Assembly (NCBI GenBank): GCA_008668235.1
Contig: RQCP01000043.1
Coordinates: 62,001 to 126,000, forward strand
Source of the DNA: Collinsella aerofaciens
GTDB lineage: Bacteria; Actinomycetota; Coriobacteriia; Coriobacteriales; Coriobacteriaceae
Length of the DNA stretch: 64,000 nt
Direction of reading: 5' to 3'
Shown: positions 58,462-64,000 of the stretch, piece after piece
How the letters are laid out: each line of letters starts with the position of its first letter
How positions within the stretch are numbered: position 1 is the first letter of the stretch
Position numbers and translations under genes: made by a program
Notes under the pieces: generated by a model
The model's database searches: none
What the model saw: the letters and a program-made list of their open reading frames with translations, nothing else
Told to the model about the DNA's origin: nothing

Positions 58462-60210
58462 TTGGACAATCGCAAAATCGAGCAGAACGCGGTCAATGCT
58501 GTCAAGCAGGCTTTCGGCGATGTCGCTTGCGTCTATGCGTATATAGATGAGAACGACAAGACCGAATGCACCGACGGGCACCTGCAAGTCTACTCGTCTT
58601 CTTCCTTCACGATTGAGACCGTTGAAGGCCAGTTGCCGCTTCAGGTCAAGGGGACCACTTCGAAAAGAAAATCGGACCGACCTAAGCGGCAAGTTCGAGT
58701 TTCAGACCTCAAGCACTATCTCAACATTGCTGGAGGCTGCATCTATTTTTACGTCTACTGTGGGAGCGAGGCTCGTTCAGCGGAGGTTTTCTACAGACTT
58801 TTGCTTCCCTATGACCTAAAGAAGATTCTGGCAGATATTCCGGAGCAACAAGAGCGCATCTCTTTGCGTTTCGACCGGCTTCCATCAGACGCGGCGGAAT
58901 TGACGCGGCTTGTCAGAAGGGCGGTCAAGGACAGAACAAAGCAGCGAGCAGTCGCTGGCATCGCCCCCAAGACAATCGAGGAATTTAAGGACGCCGGCCT
59001 TTGCTTTGATGAGTGCGAGTTTGGAATCGAGCTGCTCGAGGGCGAGTCGCCCGCAAGCTTGGCTCCATACAGGAACGGGCTGTATATCTACGGGAAGAGC
59101 CCCTGGGGAGAGCTGTATCCCTTGAATAAGCTTGAAAACATAGTTGGCGTCGCGATTGGGTCTCGGCATGACGTCAGCTCTGGTGATGTTTCCCTAAATG
59201 CGGTGGTCATGGCCGGAGAAAATGAGAATGGCGAGCACGTTTTCTTCAGGGGTTTCGACATATGCCTCTCCACCAACACAATCACCCTCAGCGAGACCGG
59301 AACTCTTGTCGAGCGCATGGAAGAGTTGGCCCTCATGCGCGCATTGATGCAAACCGGTACGCTTTCCATAGACGGAAGCGGCTTTGCTCGCGGGTGCAAG
59401 TTGAGCGGAGGCGACCTCGACGCCCTTGAGAGTCGATTGCAGTCGCTGGAGATTATCAAGCGGGTTGTCGACGCTCTTCATTACAAGCCAGAGCTCGACA
59501 TCAGTGCGTTGACCACTCAGGATTTAAGAAACATCGAGACAATTTACAAGGGATTGGTTGAGAACGCACCCCTCCACTACAAGGATCGGCAAAACGGATT
59601 CGGATATATCAATCTGGGGAACCATCCGATTAAGCTCGTGTTTTACCAAGTATCTGAAGATATGTACCGAATGGTCGATGGGCTTCGACTGGATGACCTG
59701 ACGGTCTCGGTGTTCTTCCGGGGCGAGGGGGATGCCCCCGTAGTCGTCGCGCCTCTGTTCGTCCAAACGATGCAGGACTATATGAGGCTTGCCAATATCG
59801 ATGCCGAGGTGTTTGCCGCTACGCTGAAGCAGTATCCAGTCACCGAAGTTAGCTCTGCCTACGTCAACGACAAGATGCTTGAAATGCTATCAGCCTACGA
59901 TCAAGATGCGTGCTGTAAGGAAGAGTTGCTGAAATGCTGCGAGATGACCGTAGACGCCCTGGAAGCTTTTGCGGATCGAGAGGCAACCCTGATAAATCGA
60001 TATCAAATTGCCGCTCGAAAGCGAGATCTTACTAGCGAGGAGAAATCTGAGTTAATGGCAATCCAGCTGAATTCAGATAGTGCGCTGTCGAAAGCATGCG
60101 CAGCAGCCTTGCGCGGAGACTCGGACATGGCCTCTGCGCTCAGAGCGTCACTTGACGAAGAGGTACGAACGACGCTCGGCTCATGGCCGATCGGCCGTTT
60201 CTTCGCATAA
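58462..60210 (+). CDS. DUF4365-like PD-(D/E)xK nuclease protein
   Basis: 582 aa. The first ~150 residues resemble DUF4365: a leading helix with Glu7, then Asp38 (TDGHLQVY), and after one strand Gln61-Val-Lys63 (PLQVKGT), the D..QxK arrangement of a PD-(D/E)xK nuclease core. The remaining ~430 residues are mixed alpha/beta of unknown family (for example GYINLGNHPIKLVFYQVSEDMYRMVDGL) with a helical C-terminus. TTG 58462 has AAGGAG four bases upstream. Next gene at +28 bases, same strand; together they look like a two-gene defence cassette. Activity is inferred from the motif only. Confidence 0.65.
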   Translation: MDNRKIEQNAVNAVKQAFGDVACVYAYIDENDKTECTDGHLQVYSSSSFTIETVEGQLPLQVKGTTSKRKSDRPKRQVRVSDLKHYLNIAGGCIYFYVYCGSEARSAEVFYRLLLPYDLKKILADIPEQQERISLRFDRLPSDAAELTRLVRRAVKDRTKQRAVAGIAPKTIEEFKDAGLCFDECEFGIELLEGESPASLAPYRNGLYIYGKSPWGELYPLNKLENIVGVAIGSRHDVSSGDVSLNAVVMAGENENGEHVFFRGFDICLSTNTITLSETGTLVERMEELALMRALMQTGTLSIDGSGFARGCKLSGGDLDALESRLQSLEIIKRVVDALHYKPELDISALTTQDLRNIETIYKGLVENAPLHYKDRQNGFGYINLGNHPIKLVFYQVSEDMYRMVDGLRLDDLTVSVFFRGEGDAPVVVAPLFVQTMQDYMRLANIDAEVFAATLKQYPVTEVSSAYVNDKMLEMLSAYDQDACCKEELLKCCEMTVDALEAFADREATLINRYQIAARKRDLTSEEKSELMAIQLNSDSALSKACAAALRGDSDMASALRASLDEEVRTTLGSWPIGRFFA

Positions 60211-60238
60211 GACCGCATAGACTTTTTGAGGCATCGAA

Positions 60239-60823
60239 ATGAAGCTACTCGTCGAATCGATTAGAAATGCGGTTGAGAAAGACTGCCTTATTCCAGCCCT
60301 TATGTCTTCCCTTACCATTCCCGACGTCATGGGGCAGCTTCTTTATCCCAATCTCGTCCTTCATAACGGGAAGAGAGCGGCGGGGCGGCAGTATGTGAAG
60401 TGGTTTGATGACTGGGCGGCAAACGACTTCCTGTTTTCGGGAGACCCCTCGAACGAAGGTGAAACGATTCCAGGTCAAATCTTTAATGGGAAGATGTGCT
60501 GGAAGCTCCGGTGCTCCCTGTTGCATTCAGGCGACTACGATGTGTCGGTTGATGCTCCCGAGAAAGACGAGAGCTTCGACTACGACTACAAGTTCGAGCT
60601 TGTCCTCCACGGGTGCAACGCCCTCTGCTCTTCCTGGCCGTCGCCCAAGAGCGGGATGCGTGCGACTAAGAGCGTGACGTTCCGCGTTGATGCGGCGTCG
60701 CTCGCGAGCTCGCTGTGCAACGCCGCGGAGGCCTGTCTTAAAGAAACGGGCGAAACGGTCAGTTACCCCAATCTGGAGTTATTCGACGTGGCTGCATGGG
60801 CGGATAGATTCAATACTCGCTGA
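60239..60823 (+). CDS. HEPN-like partner protein, 194 aa
   Basis: Unrecognised by name. It has RCSLLH (Arg91 to His96) within a helix (KMCWKLRCSLLHSGDYDV), which fits the RxxxxH catalytic motif of HEPN RNases. The C-terminus has a helix with two Cys (LASSLCNAAEACLKETG). GAGG precedes ATG 60239. It follows the DUF4365-like gene with only 28 bases between, so both are expressed together. HEPN nucleases occur in abortive-infection and toxin systems. The assignment rests on one motif and helical context. Confidence 0.5.
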   Translation: MKLLVESIRNAVEKDCLIPALMSSLTIPDVMGQLLYPNLVLHNGKRAAGRQYVKWFDDWAANDFLFSGDPSNEGETIPGQIFNGKMCWKLRCSLLHSGDYDVSVDAPEKDESFDYDYKFELVLHGCNALCSSWPSPKSGMRATKSVTFRVDAASLASSLCNAAEACLKETGETVSYPNLELFDVAAWADRFNTR

Positions 60824-61266
60824 GTCATCTCGTCAAACTCCTTGTGTGCTAAACGTTGGTGTTGGCGCCCCGGAAAAGGGGCGTGGCCAGCGCCTAGAAT
60901 CTTCAGCTACCACGCTGAGACGATAGGAGATGACCACATGGACACTATGGCGCACGAGGCGCCCGCGACGCCGTTGCTTGCGTTTCGCTATCGCTGCTCG
61001 AAGCGTGTCGCTTGGGGCCCTGGCCGGAGGAGAGACGACCACTCCCTGCGAGACTGCGGAACCACCTATATCCGCTTGCTGCGGGCTTGCTTGAACCAGT
61101 TCCTCTTGAAAGAATCTATACCTCCGAAGAACTTGTTGTACGTCTCACCGTTCTCCTTGGCCTCGTACTTGACCAAGGCAAGTTCGATGGTGCAGAGGTA
61201 ATCCGCCACTTGCTCGAGGCGGTAATCGGTCATCGAGGTCTTGCGGCGTCGGACGATCCCTTTTGA
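60824..61266. other. Degenerate region with overlapping short frames
   Basis: No gene can be assigned with confidence. A plus-strand frame from ATG 60938 (AGGAGA upstream, 87 codons, Arg-rich) and a minus-strand frame 61233-61066 (MTDYRLEQVADYLCTIELALVKY..) overlap each other. The minus-strand one has the more protein-like composition but no ribosome-binding site. It looks like debris between the nuclease cassette and the MTA/SAH nucleosidase fragment. Confidence 0.4.
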
Positions 61267-61521
61267 GAGGACCTTGCCCACCGAGTCGTCTCGCCCGCGG
61301 AACAGAAGGAGCGCATCCTCGCGACCTTCGGCGACCTGTGCTGCGAGATGGAGGGCTGCACCATCGCGCAGGCCGCCTATCTCAACGGCGTGCCCCTCGT
61401 CGTCGTGCGCGCCATCAGCGACAAGCCCTGCGCCGAGGGCCAGGTCGTCGACTACAACACCTTCGAGAAGAAGGCCGCCTGCGACTGCGCCCGCATCGCC
61501 GTGCGCATGGTTAAGCTTTAG
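61267..61521 (+). pseudogene. C-terminal fragment of MTA/SAH nucleosidase
   Basis: 84 codons before the stop at 61519. SPAEQKERILATFGDLCCEMEG, then IAQAAYLNGVPLVVVRAISDK and FEKKAACDCARIAVRMV, match the C-terminal third of Pfs/MtnN, including the substrate-binding Met-Glu and the catalytic Asp of SDK. The first ~145 residues are missing and a TGA lies in frame at 61264. The gene is broken at its 5' side, at the edge of the degenerate region. Confidence 0.8.
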
Positions 61522-61574
61522 GCCCTGCGCGCCGGGGCCCTTCTTTATGTTGGGACCCCGGCACGCAGGGCCCT
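61521..61574 (+). terminator. Hairpin after the nucleosidase fragment
   Basis: GGCCCTGCG..CCGGGGCCC (61521-61540) pairs with 61552-61572 over about 18 positions with two mismatches, followed by CTTTCC. It is the former terminator of the nucleosidase gene. Confidence 0.65.
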
Positions 61575-61747
61575 TTCCAAAGCGAAGTGTCGAGCCGAAG
61601 TGTTGAGCGTCGGCCCTGAATGTTCAATGGCCGTTGTTTTCTGCCCCTCAAGTGGTGGACTTTTCCTCGGGGCTGTTGATTCCCCCACGCGCCCCTTTCC
61701 GTTCTCTGTGTTCCCCTTATACTCCTTGTACGAGGAGGTAAGAAGTC

Positions 61748-64000
61748 ATGGACAAGACCGCACAGGACAGCTTGGCAAAGAAGCCCGTCGACATGAGGGA
61801 CAGGATTCTCGAGCATCTCGAGGCCCTCACCTCTGCCGTCTCGCTCGACGACCTTGCCCGTCTGTCCACCTCCGACATCGCCGAGACGCTCATCATCTCC
61901 AGGAGCCTGGCGAGCCAGTACCTCAACGACCTTGTTCGCGCCGGCCTTGTGGTTAAGGTGGCGGGCAGGCCTGTCCGTTATTTTCATCGCCGCGCGTTCC
62001 AGAAGCGTTTTCAGGTAAAGCTCTCTGCAAGCGAGTACGCCTCGCTCGCCGACCTCATCCAGGCGACGGGAATCGCCGATCACCGCGACTTCGCGCGTGC
62101 CGTGGGCTTTGACCTGAGCCTCAGCTCCGTTGTCGAGCAGTGCAAGGCTGCGGTTCAGTACCCTCCGTTTGGCCTACCCATCCTCTTGAGCGGCGGCGTG
62201 GGTGTCGGTAAGTCTTTCCTTTCTCGCCTTGTGTACGAGTACGGCAAGAACCAGGGCTTGCTGTCCCGCGACTCCTCCTATGTGCGCATCGACTGCGCCG
62301 GGGTCCCGGATGCCGCCTCGTTCAACGGGCTTCTTGACGAGTCGATCGCGAAATCGCGCGGGGGTGTGGTTTTTGTCAACGGCATCGAGGCACTCTCTCC
62401 CTCTGCGATGGAGCACTGCCTTGCGACGGCCCTCGGGCTCGATGCCTCCCAGGATGCGCCGCGCGCTCGCCTCGTTCTTTCGACGACGCTTTCCGCCGAT
62501 GACCTGAAGGTTTCCTCGGCCTACAGCAAAATGCCCATCTGTGCCCGCGTCCCCTCACTCAAGGAGCGGACCCCCGAGGAGCGCGAGGATCTCATCTTGA
62601 GCTTCCTGCGCAGCGAGGGGTGCCGAATCGGTTCTGATGTGAAGATCAGCCGCGGCGCATACCGTTGCCTCGTGAACGCGGACTTTTCCGATAACATCGC
62701 CGGCTTGCGCGCCTGCGTGACGAACTGCTGCGCCAAAGCGTTCCTCAATCGCGAGGGCGACTACGTCGTCGTTCGCCCGTATCTTCTTCCCAGCGGGCTC
62801 CTCTCCTCCGCGCAGATCGATCAACAGCCCGACGATGGCGTTCTGATCGACGCGTCCCTGGATGCCGCCGAGAGCACAGGGCCGGTCGAGCAGGCGCTCG
62901 ATGCCCTGTGCTCCCTCGATGAGCGATTCTGCGCCGGGGAGCTCTCTGTCTCCGAGCTCGTCTCGCAAGCTGTCTCCGCTGTGCGCGGCGTTGAGGATCA
63001 CTTGATCTTCGACCACGGCGTCGCCTCCTCGAGGTCGCGCGCCTTCGAGCGCGTCGTGGGCGCGGTCCTTGCCGACGCAGGCTCTTCTTATGGCATCGAG
63101 CTTTCGAGGAAGGTCGCTTTTCTACTGGCCCAGGAGATTTGCCTGCAGTTGTGGCCGGGTATCGGCCTGGCTAAGCGAAAGTCTGCCTGTGCGGAGCAAA
63201 TCTCCCATCTCCTCGGTGCCGTGACCTCCGAATTGCCGTTTGCCTCGAGTGTCTCCGATCAGGTCGCCGCAGACGTGGAAGGGGCGCTGGGAATCTCGCT
63301 CGATCACTTCACGAAGACGCTTCTGACGCTGTGCGTCGCATCGGAGTCTCGCGATGCGAAGGCCCTTCGGACGCTCTGCGTCATCTTGTCCCACGGCTAC
63401 TCAACGGCGACGAGCATCGCCGACGCGGCGAACCGTATGCTCGGCATGCATGTGTACGAGGCTGTCGACATGCCCTACGACCAGCAGCTGAAGGACATCG
63501 TCGGTCCGCTCCAGCACCTCGTCGACCGCCATTCCTACTGCACCGGGGTCGTGTTCCTCGTCGACATGGGCTCCTTGGAGGAGGCCTATAAAGCCCTCGA
63601 GAACGTTACCGACTCCACTATCGGCGTGGTGAACAACGTCTCTACCGGTCTTGCGCTCGAGATCGGGGTCGGGCTGCTCGGCGGCAAGTCCATCGCCGAG
63701 GTTCTTGGCGATGCGACCGCCGCGTGCGTGACGCACTGCAAGGTGATCGAGCGCGTCAACCGTGAGGACGCCATCGTCTTCTGCTCCGAGTCCGGGGTCG
63801 ACGCCGCGGAGAGGATACGCCAGCTCGTCTCGCAGAGCCTCCCGCGCACCATAGGCGCGCGCCTGCTCACGAGGCCCTTCAAGCAGCTCGTCGCGAACGG
63901 GTCGAACGACGCCGTTTTCTCCGAGCACCGCGTCTGCGCCGTCATCGGCACGGGAGACCCCGGGGTCGCCTCCATCCCCTTCGTCGCCCTCGAGGACATC
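61748..64000 (+). CDS. LevR-like PTS-controlled transcriptional regulator (incomplete at window end)
   Basis: At least 751 codons without a stop; the 3' end lies outside. N-terminal winged helix (~15-85; ILEHLEALTSAV..RSLASQYLNDLVRAGLVVKVAGRPVRYF). AAA+ domain of the sigma54-activator type (~130-330), with Walker A GGVGVGKS (Lys155) but a Walker B reading VVFVNGIE, Asn211 where Asp is expected, and no GAFTGA motif seen. PTS regulation domain around 375-500. An EIIA-Man domain follows, with the phospho-His in LSHGYSTATS (His549). A second PRD probably lies beyond the window. GAGGAGGTA precedes ATG 61748. It likely controls a mannose-family PTS operon downstream. Confidence 0.85.
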   Translation, partial: MDKTAQDSLAKKPVDMRDRILEHLEALTSAVSLDDLARLSTSDIAETLIISRSLASQYLNDLVRAGLVVKVAGRPVRYFHRRAFQKRFQVKLSASEYASLADLIQATGIADHRDFARAVGFDLSLSSVVEQCKAAVQYPPFGLPILLSGGVGVGKSFLSRLVYEYGKNQGLLSRDSSYVRIDCAGVPDAASFNGLLDESIAKSRGGVVFVNGIEALSPSAMEHCLATALGLDASQDAPRARLVLSTTLSADDLKVSSAYSKMPICARVPSLKERTPEEREDLILSFLRSEGCRIGSDVKISRGAYRCLVNADFSDNIAGLRACVTNCCAKAFLNREGDYVVVRPYLLPSGLLSSAQIDQQPDDGVLIDASLDAAESTGPVEQALDALCSLDERFCAGELSVSELVSQAVSAVRGVEDHLIFDHGVASSRSRAFERVVGAVLADAGSSYGIELSRKVAFLLAQEICLQLWPGIGLAKRKSACAEQISHLLGAVTSELPFASSVSDQVAADVEGALGISLDHFTKTLLTLCVASESRDAKALRTLCVILSHGYSTATSIADAANRMLGMHVYEAVDMPYDQQLKDIVGPLQHLVDRHSYCTGVVFLVDMGSLEEAYKALENVTDSTIGVVNNVSTGLALEIGVGLLGGKSIAEVLGDATAACVTHCKVIERVNREDAIVFCSESGVDAAERIRQLVSQSLPRTIGARLLTRPFKQLVANGSNDAVFSEHRVCAVIGTGDPGVASIPFVALEDI

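Noticed and set aside
60938..61201. 87-codon plus-strand gene
   Set aside because: It has a fair ribosome-binding site but an Arg-rich, low-complexity product overlapping a better minus-strand frame; reported only as a degenerate region.

Overview
The window looks like a chromosomal segment of a gut Coriobacteriia species, most likely Collinsella (aerofaciens group). It is GC-rich, with strong G/C third-position bias that throws long antisense open frames over real genes. It combines a type III glutamine synthetase, PTS EIIA-Glc, a fused MurT-GatD, a metH/metF cluster lacking the usual MetH C-terminal domain, and a LevR-type PTS regulator. The genus call is an inference from gene content; there is no 16S in the window.

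Layout. 1-3.5 kb: a heavy-metal P-type ATPase with a DUF6110-like N-terminus, then a RelB-like/PIN toxin-antitoxin pair with a readable promoter and operator. 3.5-6 kb: a small unknown gene, tmRNA (ssrA), an array of 62-bp hairpin repeats and a patatin-like lipase. 6-13.5 kb: rplM-rpsI, glmM, crr, a structured leader, nagB (amino-sugar metabolism), and a 999-aa ATPase/SARP-like regulator. 13.5-21 kb (mostly minus strand): yhbY, a methyltransferase, a long palindrome, a DUF711 protein and the metF / MetH-activation / metH operon. 21-29 kb: glnN, a MITE-like element, tRNA-Glu, hairpin repeats, the murT-gatD fusion and two TPR-like proteins. 29-38.5 kb: Fe-alcohol dehydrogenase, glycerol dehydrogenase plus a truncated paralogue, a polyferredoxin, ychF, small regulators, asparaginase and guaA.

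38.5-61.5 kb is an accessory island. A ribbon-helix-helix protein, Mod and Res form a type III restriction-modification operon. mod carries a run of nine G in its early coding sequence, the classic signature of a phase-variable methyltransferase. Next is a roughly 12-kb integrative mobilizable element (about 44.3-56.6 kb) with DUF2958, a repeat-rich surface protein and lipoprotein, VirD4-like coupling ATPase, MOBP-type relaxase, VapE-like ATPase, tyrosine integrase, excisionase-like protein and an XRE repressor facing three matching operators. It has no type IV secretion genes, so it would need a helper. Beyond its unresolved right end lie a GyrI-like gene fragment, a DUF4143 ATPase, a two-gene unit of a DUF4365-like nuclease and a protein with a HEPN-type RxxxxH motif (the best candidate here for an undescribed defence system), and a broken MTA/SAH nucleosidase. 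The window ends inside a LevR-like regulator.

Small interspersed inverted repeats are common in the intergenic regions. They suggest a genome rich in REP/MITE-type elements.
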